A stretch of 64,000 nt of DNA from Strigamia acuminata (Eukaryota; Arthropoda; Chilopoda; Geophilomorpha; Linotaeniidae), in contig OX442315.1 of NCBI GenBank assembly GCA_949358305.1, positions 7,838,427-7,902,426 of the forward strand, written 5' to 3'. Positions 30,031 through 42,193 of this stretch are shown here, in pieces. Every line of letters begins with the position of its first letter. The first letter of the stretch is position 1. The notes beneath the pieces are model-generated. The model saw nothing but the letters and a program-made list of their open reading frames with translations. It was not told the DNA's origin and did no database searches. Both the position numbers and the translations under genes were made by a program.

Positions 30031-32796
30031 ATGGCACTACGTAAAACATGGGGACCATTAGACCCCGCTTGCATCGCTCGTGGCGGGATATTTCGAGGCG
30101 CGCTGCCCGAATTTTACCGACGATGTTTCGGCGAAGACGCCGACCCTTGGCGCCTGCGAATACTACATTCCCGATGCATCGCCCGACGTTGGGTACGAGA
30201 CTGTACGCTCCTGGACACGTTCCCGGAGGGGATGCGCGAAGGTATCGCCACAGAGTTAGCTCGTGACGAGGACCCGAAATCGCCAATTTTCCACCCCGGA
30301 TTGTCAAGTCAGTACACTGGCACTCCGGCGGAGGAACACGTGCTGCATGCGTGGCGAGCAGCCGAGACAGAAGAGGCCCGCCAGGCCATCTATCAGCAGT
30401 ATAGACAACAGCTGGTGGATACCGCTGCGGCAGTGGCCGAGCGCATCCTCCAAAACGAGGGGATGACCGCGGATGATATTCATCTGTGGTTTGAGAGGCT
30501 GCGATTGGGAGAGAGTACGCCCCAGTGGAGACCTCGGATGGGAATTTTAACGTCCCAAGCCGAGATGTGGCAGCTCCACCACCTGGGGATTTTGGGGCCC
30601 AAAAGCAGCTACCCGCGGAAGCGCAAGCGCTCCAAAGGCGCCGGGAACAGCCAGTCGCGTTCCCCGGTGACAGCCAAGAAGCAGCGTGTCACTCAAAACA
30701 CGACTGAAGGCAACGAAGCTGGGCCATCCACTAGTACGGTGCGTGACCCTTCGCAGTATTCCCGACCGCGAATTTTCGTAAACCGTCAGATTAAAGACGG
30801 TAAGGAGTGCAAGGAGGTTTGGATGTCTGGTGATGAAGAGCGAGTCTCTCGTCCCAGCACTTCTAGACGTCCGCTGACTCATCGCGAGCAGCGGAAAAAA
30901 GATCGCAAGGAGCGATACTTCGCGAGGTGCGAAGCTCGGGGCCGTCCCATCCCCGAACCCGCCTACATCTCCAAGAGAGCGGGTCGACGAAGTGGTAGCC
31001 AGTCAGGTGAGCGACACGTCCCAGCGGCAGATACGCGGGACCTTCGCGAGATTCTGACTCAGATGAAGCGGACGAAACTGACACGTTTCGATCCCGCGAT
31101 GAAACACGCCAGGAAGATGGGTGTTGTCACCGACGGAAAGGTGACCCCACACGAGGTAGCAAGGTGGCTCGCAGACTACATAAATTCGCGACCACGACCC
31201 GATGGCATGCCAACCGCCATCGTGCAGCCTTCGAGCTCCGAACAACATCTCCCGGCGCCCCAAGTCGCAATGACTGGGGTGCAGATGACGGAGACGCCAC
31301 CGCCGCCGACGCAGCCGCCACCACCGCTGCCGACGCCGACGCTGCCGACCAAGACGCAGCCGCCTCCGGACCTGCCGCCACCGTCGTTGTTGAATTCGAG
31401 CGATCCGCCGGATTTACCCACCGACCGCTCAGTCCCTCTCCCCGTTGGACAGAGCATTGCGCAGGAATGTCGAGCCAATTTGACCGACATTTACAGGCCG
31501 AGCCGACCCCGACCCGGTTCCTCGGCCCTGTTCTTCGAGAGGCGAGACGAAGAAGCGCGACTCGCGAGAGAAGCCGCCAACCCGACTATCTCCGAGCTCT
31601 CAGCGTTTCGCTTCGTAATGGAAGACCCAAGAGTCTCCGCACCCGCCTTGCGAGGTGTGGATCAAGCCCAGCGATATTTCATCGAATGGGCAACGGCGAT
31701 GATGAGTAAGCTCTCGTGCGCCTTCACTGCGGATTCAGAGCGATCGAATCCAGTGAATCGTCGCAGCCTACAGCTATCATTGACCAAGGTCATGATGCAG
31801 CTGCTAACCCCAGCACTCTTCGGAGAAGGGCGTCAGGCGATGGCCGCATGGTCTGTCGTGGACAGAGAGGGTGTACAGGTTCCCCGTGCACTCCTCGCAG
31901 AGTGGAGCTCCATTCTGCCCGACCCTGTGTTGACTCGGTACGAGCTAACCAGGGATGTGGTAAACCCCGAATTTGAGGGGTACAAGTTGCGAAGCACGGC
32001 GTTTCGTTACACCTCCGCCACCTGGACAGCGGCGCCTACCCAACAACTGCGCGCCTTGACCATCCAGACGGAAGAATCGGCAGAGGATGTAGACATGGTG
32101 ATCTCGCCGACGAGCGGAGTTCCGATTCCGCCACCGATGCCTGCGGAGATATCCCCGCAAGGACCCGCCCTGTTCGAAGTGGCGGGTAAACCAAAGCGCT
32201 TGCTGTGCCGAACGCCACCCGTCAGGTCCGTCGAGCAAACGAAGCCGACACCGCCCGGGACCTCACCGGCCCGAGCGGCGACAACGACGCAAGCCGTGAT
32301 TCCCGCGGCCACCCAGAAGCCGAAGCCGGCACCGCCTCCACCAGACTATTATGGGCGAATCATCGACGAGTTTCCCCACCTGTCGATGACGACGGCGACC
32401 AGGAGGTTTATCCTCGCGCAGCGGGACAAAGGCAAATCGGTCTTCATCTGGCTTCACAACCAGATCCGGAAGACTAAAGACCTCATCTTCCACCAGAGGT
32501 TGCTGAGAGCCCACCGTGCGCCAGTGACGCCAACGGAAGCCAATGCCATCCGGCATACGAACACCGGCTTCTCCGCCTACATCCCGAGCGTTTGGTTACA
32601 CGAGAGGACGCGTGCCCCGCATGAGCCAGTTGACGGCCATGCATTATGCTTCATTACGGAGCATGAGGACCCCCGAGATCGGTCCTCGGCGCTAGTAGGC
32701 GATCTACCCGCGCCACCCGGCACTCGACCGCCTGTCCCTGGAGTGAGTTACGCCCAGGTGACGGACTCAGTGTCGGGTCCCCCAGGAAAGAAGTGA
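30031..32796 (+). CDS. Third ORF of element C: lineage-specific protein of unknown function (921 aa)
   Basis: The first ATG lies immediately after a strong 3' splice site (CTTCCAG/ATGG), so translation from a spliced RNA is likely, as for env genes. It is not an Env by sequence: no signal peptide, no hydrophobic membrane segment. What is visible: an N-terminal ~190-residue region (RKTWGPLDPACIARGG...); a basic, NLS-like PRKRKRSKG at ~194; a Pro-rich tract at ~420-463 (PPPPTQPPPPLPTP); a probable helical domain at ~520-625 with MMQLL and RQAMAAWSVVDREG; and a C-terminal domain at ~770-835 with FIWLHNQ and FHQRLLRAHRA. Both latter domains recur, diverged, in element A, so they are conserved in the lineage. 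I recognise no known family. Nuclear accessory protein or a second structural protein are guesses. Confidence 0.85.
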   Translation: MALRKTWGPLDPACIARGGIFRGALPEFYRRCFGEDADPWRLRILHSRCIARRWVRDCTLLDTFPEGMREGIATELARDEDPKSPIFHPGLSSQYTGTPAEEHVLHAWRAAETEEARQAIYQQYRQQLVDTAAAVAERILQNEGMTADDIHLWFERLRLGESTPQWRPRMGILTSQAEMWQLHHLGILGPKSSYPRKRKRSKGAGNSQSRSPVTAKKQRVTQNTTEGNEAGPSTSTVRDPSQYSRPRIFVNRQIKDGKECKEVWMSGDEERVSRPSTSRRPLTHREQRKKDRKERYFARCEARGRPIPEPAYISKRAGRRSGSQSGERHVPAADTRDLREILTQMKRTKLTRFDPAMKHARKMGVVTDGKVTPHEVARWLADYINSRPRPDGMPTAIVQPSSSEQHLPAPQVAMTGVQMTETPPPPTQPPPPLPTPTLPTKTQPPPDLPPPSLLNSSDPPDLPTDRSVPLPVGQSIAQECRANLTDIYRPSRPRPGSSALFFERRDEEARLAREAANPTISELSAFRFVMEDPRVSAPALRGVDQAQRYFIEWATAMMSKLSCAFTADSERSNPVNRRSLQLSLTKVMMQLLTPALFGEGRQAMAAWSVVDREGVQVPRALLAEWSSILPDPVLTRYELTRDVVNPEFEGYKLRSTAFRYTSATWTAAPTQQLRALTIQTEESAEDVDMVISPTSGVPIPPPMPAEISPQGPALFEVAGKPKRLLCRTPPVRSVEQTKPTPPGTSPARAATTTQAVIPAATQKPKPAPPPPDYYGRIIDEFPHLSMTTATRRFILAQRDKGKSVFIWLHNQIRKTKDLIFHQRLLRAHRAPVTPTEANAIRHTNTGFSAYIPSVWLHERTRAPHEPVDGHALCFITEHEDPRDRSSALVGDLPAPPGTRPPVPGVSYAQVTDSVSGPPGKK

Positions 32797-32821
32797 TCGC
32801 TCAGCCCCACGGTCTGAGCTC

Positions 32822-32832
32822 GGAGGGGGAAG
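32822..32832 (+). promoter_or_regulatory. Polypurine tract of element C
   Basis: GGAGGGGGAAG directly before the 3' LTR, 26 nt after the third ORF's stop codon. Confidence 0.85.
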
Positions 32833-33850
32833 TGTTGTGACCCGACTGGACCGGGGTCAACGAAGAGTTTCTCTCGTGACCTCGTTTCGGGTGTAAGGGG
32901 AGCCGCAAGCGCGTCTCCCTTCCCTCAGTGCATTGACATCTAGTCAATGGACAGGCGTCTGCCCTGAGGGAGTGGGGATGGTTCGTCCACCCCACCATTG
33001 GGTGATTCTGGTCACCTGTCAACCCCGCTTTGTGCAAAGGAATGTGCCTTGCACTGAGCGGGCAGAACCAACACAACCATCAAACGAGAAACACACGTAA
33101 ACCCGTCGTCCTACAAGATCAGGCCCAAGTAAATATACTGGGATTGACCGAGGACAAAGGACAATTTACCGTGAGTACGTTTGGTCAGTGTCAAACTCCG
33201 CAGAGTAACCTGCGAGATAAGATTACCACACTATTTTAGCACACCAGCTAGAAATAGTAAAAACCACTCCAGTTTAGCGAGTTGTGCAGACAAACGGTCG
33301 CACAAGCCTAAACTGCAGTAAAACCACGACGAGCGTTCCCGCCGCTGTGTGACCGCCGGGAGCCAGAAGAGTCCGCCGCTGTGTGATCGCCGGACACCAC
33401 ACAAAAAACCTAGACAACAGCCCGAAGTAAGCCTTTTAACTAAGCATTCACTCGCGCCCGACCAGCGTGAGCCCGAAGGACCAGCCAGAGACGAGCCGAG
33501 GACGCCATATTGCCACGCCGGCCCAAGACGACATCACGTTGCTACAACGAGGACGCCATCTTGGACACGCACGAGACAACAGACGACCTCGCCGATTCCA
33601 GCCAGCTTTCATCTTACCTTTACCTTTCCATTTCCCATCACCCATTCCGATTTACCTTTTACTTACCCTTTATATATATATATATAAGATATATCTGTAT
33701 ATTGCCCCGCAGAATAAATCTATATTATATTTTACCTTTTATATCTGTGTAATCATTTCTTTGGGTAAACCGCTTGGGCAAAGCGGTAGTGAGTTAGTCG
33801 AATTAAGTAATCAACCCACGAGTTAGCGACGGTTAGAGTTGAGCGCGACA
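32833..33850 (+). repeat. 3' LTR of element C
   Basis: 1018 bp, matching the 5' LTR except at two positions; AATAAA at ~33713. Followed by AGGT, the 3' copy of the target duplication. Confidence 0.95.
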
Positions 33851-33854
33851 AGGT

Positions 33855-34785
33855 GAAGGTGAAGGCAACGGAAGGGTCCGTGGCCCTCGGACGTGGCGCT
33901 TGGGAACCAATTTGGGTCGGCTCACGTGCCGTTTCTCCTTCGGGAACACCGGCTTTGGGGTCGGTGTGTACGGTTGGACCGCAGCCTTTGGGGGGGCGGT
34001 CTCAATGGCCTGCGGGGGGCCAGTCACTGTTCCCGGTACTTCGGGAACTTCCCGGATTGCTCGCAACAAAGAAGGGTGCACCCCGGGGTCCCGATAGCGG
34101 AAGGCCAGTGAACGCATTTTTGAAAACTGCAAGCCTGGGTTTTCCGTATTTTTCGCCAGCTCGAAGCGTAGCGAGGCGGGCTCAGGAGTCCATCCAGCCC
34201 ACACCTGGTACAACGCTCGAGGAAGGTGAATTCCCTCGCGGTCGACGATCGTCCAGGCTGCCATAGCTTGCCGACTGTCCAAGAAGACGCCCAGGGACAA
34301 CAGCTGGGCCATAACGTTCGTCACGGCCATATTCAAACTACTCCGATGACAGGGGTGTGCACGCTCCGGATTGTCGCTGAACTGTTGCGACAGTGTTCGC
34401 ATTTGTTCGATTGCCCAGTTGATGTGGTGCGTCTGGGCGGCGTCCGCCTGTCTTATGGCCAACTCGGCATGCACGGGGATTTCGTACTCGGCCAGATATT
34501 CTTGCAGTTCGCTAATCGGAGGATAGGCTGCTTTACGCCGGTCTCGGGCGTCCATCTCTCGCCGCGCATACCATTCAGCATTGCGATAGGGTCGCGACAC
34601 TCGTGGCGTTGGAGGTGACGGTGGACTACACAACCCCGGTAGGTCGTATCTGACCCGTTTGGGAGTCGGGTCTCCCACTGGAATCATCCGGGGAGGGGTT
34701 CACGCGGTCACAGCTGGATTCGTGTCCTCGAGGAGTGGCGTGTTGGGTTTCCACACAACTGGTGATCGGAATGTATCTGGTTTTC
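33855..34785 (-). pseudogene. Element A: central part of the third ORF (decayed)
   Basis: The minus-strand frame (ATG 34687, but open upstream to ~34784 apart from a TGA at ~34697-34699) matches the middle of the third ORF of element C: NAEWYARREMDARDRR versus the FFERRDEEARLAR segment; PPISELQEYL versus PTISELSAFR; HRSSLNMAVTNVMAQLL versus NRRSLQLSLTKVMMQLL; then RQAMAAW, VDREG and PRAL in both. It continues in frame at 20346 beyond element C. The upstream TGA fits a CGA-to-TGA change. Gag, pol and 5' LTR of A are not present to the right, so A is 5'-truncated or rearranged. Confidence 0.82.
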
Positions 34786-35237
34786 ACGGCACGTGTTTAC
34801 GTTTTAGCGCGCTCGAAGCGACGCATTGTTTCGGTACAGTGTTGCTTTTCATCAGTCCTGCGTTTAATGAGTTCCCTGATGCTGATGTGGGCAACATGTC
34901 GTTGCATATGTGATACTGTCGTTCTCTTGTACTTTTGAGATGTCTACATTACGGTTGTTTCAGTGTAGCACACATTTTGTAAAGTTTCGGTGCTGTCACA
35001 AATGTACTTCTTTAATTTGTGTAGATTCGTTCTATATTTTAGCATTATATAGCTTTGGTCACATGCAATGCATATTATGTATATGAGATTTGTTCTCTCA
35101 TGTTTTTATTCTCTTTTCACCTGTCAATTAAATAAAGTGGCAGCCATTATGTTTTTGGGTTTAAGCCAAAGCTTAAACATGTTTCTCTCCTTTGCCAACA
35201 CTCACCCAACTAGCCTAGCAGTCCAACAGTTTGGGGC
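34786..35237. other. Spacer without recognised feature
   Basis: No coding frame with known domain. AATAAA at ~35129 and T-rich runs are present. The left border marks where homology to element C ends, the right border where gypsy fragment D begins. Confidence 0.5.
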
Positions 35238-36246
35238 TGCGAGCGTTTTCGAATGTATTTGATTGGAATGCCTTTTCTTCTAATTACAGATCACAAAGCG
35301 CTCGAGAATATTTATGCAACGAGATCAAAGCCATCGGCGAGACTGGAAAGATGGGTATTGCGACTACAGCCATACGAATTCACGATTCGTCACCGACCCG
35401 GCAGTTCGAACATAGCGGACGCGCTGTCTCGTTTGCTGCCGGTCGGGGAAGGAAAAAGTGTTTTTGGAAGAACAGAAGGACATGTGCGATTTATTCTCGA
35501 GAGTGCTGTGCCAAGAGCAATGACTTTGCAAGAAGTGGAACTGGCGTCAAAAGCTGACGAAATAATTTGCAGAATTAATAAGTGTTTACAAGATGGAAAT
35601 GAATTAAAAGATGATCTCAAGATTTTTCAGGCCATTAGGGGCAGAAGTTGAAAAGGGCGATTGGAAGAAAGCGCTGAGAACATTTTTACAGGCGTATAGG
35701 AGCACTCCCCATCGAACAACTGGAGTGTCACCCTTTGAACTGATGACAAAGAGGAAGATGAAGACGAAGATTCCACAAATCATGTTGGAAGAGAGGGTAA
35801 AATTGCATCGAATTGTGAAAAACAAGAATTTTGAAGAAAAGAGAAGATCCAAATAGTATGCGGACGTCACTCGGAAAAGTAGAGAGAGCGACATTCGACA
35901 AGGGGACAGAGTGTTGGTGGCAAAGTCGAGAACGCACAAGCTCAATTTGGCATATGAACACGATCTGATGACCGTTGTGAGAAAAGACGAGAATTGTTTA
36001 TTGCTCAAGTCGAATGATGGCAGAATTGTAAAGAGGAACGTGACGAAAGTTAGACGATACTTTCCACTGGACGAGCACACAGATGACAACATTCCAGTAG
36101 AGGCGGCACCAGGGCAACCAAGGCCGAATGCCCATTTGCAGCCTGGGCAACCATTAAGAGGCGTTGAACAAGAAGCGAGACGTGTACCGGAACCCAATTT
36201 CGAACCGAGGAGATCTCATCGGAAAAGGAGAGCTCCAGAGTATTGA
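35238..36246 (+). pseudogene. Gypsy fragment D: RNase H end fused by deletion to integrase C-terminus
   Basis: The first frame (from ~35238 to ~35640) reads ERFRMYLIGMPFLLITDHKA, then HRPGSSNIADALSRL: the C-terminal RNase H part. A second frame (35611-36246) reads TFLQAYRSTPHRTTGVSPFEL, then an in-frame TAG at 35854-35856, then QGDRVLVAKS and RRSHRKRRAPEY: the end of integrase. The integrase core (D,D,E) and zinc region are absent, so an internal deletion joined the two parts near 35640. Belongs to a different gypsy lineage from element C. Confidence 0.85.
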
Positions 36247-37218
36247 TGACCACTGGTGGCTGCTGACCCGGTGTTGGGCAGTGGAAGCGGTGCCCAACTT
36301 GAAATCCTGGTGAAAATCACGAAATTCCGCAATTTCGATTTTGACGGAAATCCACGTATACGTCGGCGGGAGCCGGGGCCTCGTCCTGGGCATGAAAAGT
36401 ACGCGATTTGCGGTGCGAACAGAAATGTTCCGAAATTGCACCAAAATGTCCAAAAATCACTGGCAAATGTTGTGGCCGCACTTCTGTGCTTATAGTGCCA
36501 ATAAACAAAGTAAATTATGATGAATTCAACTTACTAACACCTGGTAAAATGAAAATGTTGAGCCATTTATTTGCAGCTTGATACAGGACTGGAGGCAGCC
36601 ATTTTTGCACTCTCAAAACCAGATACAGAATATAATCTCAAAGCATAGGTTACAAGTATTATGTATAAATACAGAATAAATCATAAATGTTTGCATCATA
36701 AATAATTCTATTACAATACAAAAAGCATGGATCAATCACACACATATCTGAATGGTTGTGATTGATCTTACAAATTCAAATGCATTAATTTTATATACAT
36801 AAAAGGTGTGAAAGTTTGAATAAATACTTTAGTTTAATGTTAGTGCATCAACTCAACATACTGTACGTGTCCTTATTGAGTCTGAAAACCAAGAATACGA
36901 CAAAATTGGTCAGAATTCGTTACTTTAAATGAATTTATTTGTTGTTTAGTTGTGTTTCAGGCAGTGGACACTGCGACACGGCCAACGCAGCAAGTTGTTG
37001 CGAAGAATTGTTTTGCATAAGCCGGACTTATGGAAGCCGTGATGGTTTGTGCAAATCCCTCAAAACGTTGTTACGAATCAACTTAGATGTTTAATTGATT
37101 TGATCTGAATTTACGCGCAAGGTGATGTTAGCGCAAACCAGTGGGCAAAGTTTGTAGATTTACTCTGTTTGTTCCATCGTCAAATGCGGATATCGGACGG
37201 TGAATAAACCTAACTCGC
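36247..37218. other. Spacer, nothing recognised
   Basis: 36250-36490 may be the tail of fragment D's element. The rest is A/T-rich without arrays, coding domains or paired ends that I can see. Confidence 0.45.
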
Positions 37219-37739
37219 TGTAACACACATTATTTATATTCGACGGGCTCAATCTCACGTTGTGGGTCTTTACGTTTAAAAAGGAATGAGTATGCGCAGT
37301 GATGTTCATAAGCGGGTGGGCGTAGAATGTCACAGGCATGCGAAGTGATAAAAGGTGGGCAAAAAGAGGCGCTATTAAGTGTTATATTAGGTGTGCGCGT
37401 ATTAAGACGCAAAGTAAAGATTGACAAACTCAATTCAATCTAAAGGTGTGTACCTGTCGAAAGAAGTATGAGAAGTGTGGTTTAGATGTGAAAACGGTGA
37501 CGAGGTAAACATGAGTCACATGGTTAGATCTGTCAAAGTGGGTGAGGGGGTGAAAGGTATAAAATGAGGTTAATTGTTGGAAATAATAAGATGCGCGCAA
37601 TGAAGCTGCGCATGTATTAAATGGTGAATCATTGATGTTAGATAAAAAGAGAGATTGGGAAAAAATAAGAGAACTTAAGATTGGGTTGGTCTAAGTTAAA
37701 AATGAATAAAAAAGAAGGATGGGTAACCTGCCCGTGACA
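37219..37739 (-). repeat. Putative 3' LTR (~521 bp) of an otherwise unrecognised retroelement
   Basis: Minus-strand TGTCACGGGCAGG at 37739 is directly preceded by a purine run AAGGGGGGAGGGA (37740-37752), the classic polypurine-tract/LTR junction. The minus-strand end GTGTGTTACA at 37219 gives TG...CA ends. The internal side (37753 onward) shows no coding sequence, so the element is non-autonomous or decayed. Confidence 0.45.
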
Positions 37740-37752
37740 TCCCTCCCCCCTT

Positions 37753-40418
37753 AGACTTTTATTATTCGAGATTTATCGAAGTGAATAAAAAGATAAGAGA
37801 CAAGGAAAATCATACAATAATAATGCGCAATGCGCAAAAACTATACAAATTATCAAAAATAAATAAAAATAAATTAAACAAAATGATGCGCGTCTGCGCA
37901 AAGACTTAACAACTTTGTCAAAATAATAAATAGAATTCAAACTAGATTAAATATCAGAGATCAAAAAATATTAATAAATCACTATGGCTTTTGAAAATAA
38001 ATTTCAACAAATTTTTTATGTAAAGTCACAATGGTAAATTTTAAATCATCTTACTCGAAATCACAAAACGAAACAGGGACGATACAAGGAGGGCAAACAC
38101 TAAATCTAAAGGGGCCGACGAAACCTAGGACGGACGAGAATTTATGCACTTTGTACAATTCTTCACAACTCTGTGGAATAAAAATTTTAAACACTTTTTA
38201 CTTTTTACTTTTGTATAAATAAATAAACAATTTTCTCGTTTCAAAATCAAACGAATAAAGATCAATAATTTTAAATTTAAACGAAAATAAAGAGCCGACA
38301 CATGAGAGTTATCAGGAATCGAAATGGGATTTATTAAGTCAGATTGGGTATTTGTGTTATGGTAGGATGTGCGTAATTGCGCAAAACAAACAAAGGTAAG
38401 GTACAAAATTATGCAACTTGCATAAAGTAAGTATGATTTCAGATTAATTATGACATAGGAACTTTTAAATGGATGCGCGAAACTTTGCGCAAGGATAATT
38501 TAGATTATTAATTCTATGATTGGAATGGAAAACAAAAATATAATATTAGAAACATAACAAATACCCGCGCGCACAACATATGACGGTTTATAGGTGCTAT
38601 TTATTAATAACACGGCTGAATTTTAGTAGTTTCGGCAAAACCCGCATTTGTTAATGCTCCAAGTCGCCACTAGATGGCGCAATTACGTTTAAGCGGTAAA
38701 TTCGAATTACGAATTGGAATCTTGGGAATAAATATAAGAATATATTTATTCAAGTGAAACGAAGCTTTATTAGCATTAATATAAACATATATTAATGAGT
38801 ATTAGACGTAATAACTGATTCGAATCTCCATTTCGATTGAAAGGGAGATTTAGCGATCAATCGATCAGTGGATCGATTTGATTGGTGGATCCATTTCCGG
38901 TCCTGGGTATCCAGTTCCGGTTGTGTTGAGAATTAGCATATTGCTCCTCCGTATCCACTTCCGGCGATACGGGATTGGAAGGATTCGTGGAACCCTTGTT
39001 CCAATTGGATAACTGGATTAATCCTTAATCCAGTCAGGTTATACAGGGTGGTGCAAAAAGTCTGGTTCACAGTAAATAATTTCCAAACCGTTTTAGATGT
39101 TGATTCAGCAAAATGATTGTTAAGGTAGTATGTCGGGGGAAATCCAATTATGACATCCAATTTGACCTCTGAGGTCATCTTCAAGGTCATCCATATTGTA
39201 ACTCGAGAACCGTGACAGTTAGAACAAAAAAGTGAATTAGAAAGTTGTAGAGCATCATCCAATTAGTCTAGAACTGTTCTTAAAAAAATTATTTCTTAGG
39301 GAAAAGTTTTGAGAAAAAAAGGTTGAAATTGGCAAAAATTTAAAAAAAAATTTAAAAAAAAAATTTTGGAAACAAAAATTTTGAACACCTTTCGCTGCTT
39401 TAGAGGAAAGTCCACACAGCATAGTGATTTGAAGAATCCCAGTCAGAGATATTAGGACATAGCAACATTTTAAGAATCGTGAATTTCAAGAAAATCCGTT
39501 TGATATAAAAAATAAAATCAATCAATCAATCCCCAGATAATAAACTTTTCGATTTTTCTATTACACAAAATAAGAAAGAAAAGGAGGAGCAAAAAAGGCA
39601 AGAATAACCAAAGTATTTGTTAGAACCAGAACCAAAATTTTGATGACCTTTTTGGGAGATTGCAATTTTCTAAATTAACTCAATGGGTGTTTTTTGCATT
39701 TTAAAGAGATAAGCTGGTTGGATGCGAGGCTTAAAAGCACAGATAGTTAATCCATCTGCTGGGAAAAGAGAAATAGATGGAACTTTTTTAGACACACTAA
39801 CAAATAAATGCAAGAAATAATTTCAATTCAACTGGAATCCCAACTTTTAAACATGATAAAAAGGAATCAAATTTCAAACACAGAAAACCAAATGAATAAT
39901 TTTGGAACGGGATGAGAGCGGAAAGAGAAAATAGAACACCAGAGTAAAAACTCACGATAAAAATAAATAAATAACATCGAAAATCAAACCATCTATTCCG
40001 AATCCAATCTTAATCCAGTTGCTTGGTTGTGCAGCAATCAAATTCTAAAGAAATACGATGGAGAAACAACGAAAATTGTGAAAAATATCAACGGAAAATG
40101 CAAGAACCCGAGAGAGAGAAAACAACCGGTAAAATGTAATGAAGAAGACAAACACGTGAATGTTGCTATGTCAACAGAAAAGCATCACTATTGGTTTGAA
40201 TTGTATCAAGCGCCTCACATTGTTAATAACACTTGTTCCCACCAGAGCGACACCGCAACTCAACTAAAAATTGACAAAATTGTCAAACATATTTCTAACT
40301 TTAGTTTTAAATATTGCATAAGCAAACAAAGTGTCTTTATTTACTTCTGCTAATACAAAGATTTCGTCAAATACACATATATACCTTTATCTATATACAC
40401 AACCTTAATTTAGAACTT
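37753..40418. other. AT-rich non-coding stretch
   Basis: Repeated GCGC-containing phrases (ATGCGCAA) at 37820-37920 and 38380-38500. At ~39045 TATACAGGGTGGTGCAAAAAG resembles Tc1/mariner-type ends, but I find no partner. 39280-39380 is an A/T homopolymer-rich zone. No gene recognised. Confidence 0.5.

Positions 40419-42193
<1,775 letters not shown>

Larger units (their letters stand above)
20351..33850 (+). mobile_element. Complete Ty3/gypsy element C with a third ORF (13,500 bp)
   Basis: Two 1018-bp LTRs (20351-21368 and 32833-33850) that differ at only two positions I can find (20788 region A/C; 21039 region A/G), a primer site, a polypurine tract and a 4-bp target duplication AGGT at 20347-20350 and 33851-33854. 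Gene order is gag, pol in the -1 frame (protease, RT, RNase H, integrase), a ~1.4-kb non-coding stretch, then a 922-codon third ORF. Gag, pol and the third ORF are all intact. Near-identical LTRs point to recent insertion, and it is nested in a decayed relative (element A). At 13.5 kb it is large for the group. Confidence 0.96.

Noticed and set aside
30031-32796. Third ORF as an envelope gene
   Set aside because: No signal peptide, no membrane anchor or fusion-peptide-like stretch, no furin-type site in a suitable context; only its position resembles env.
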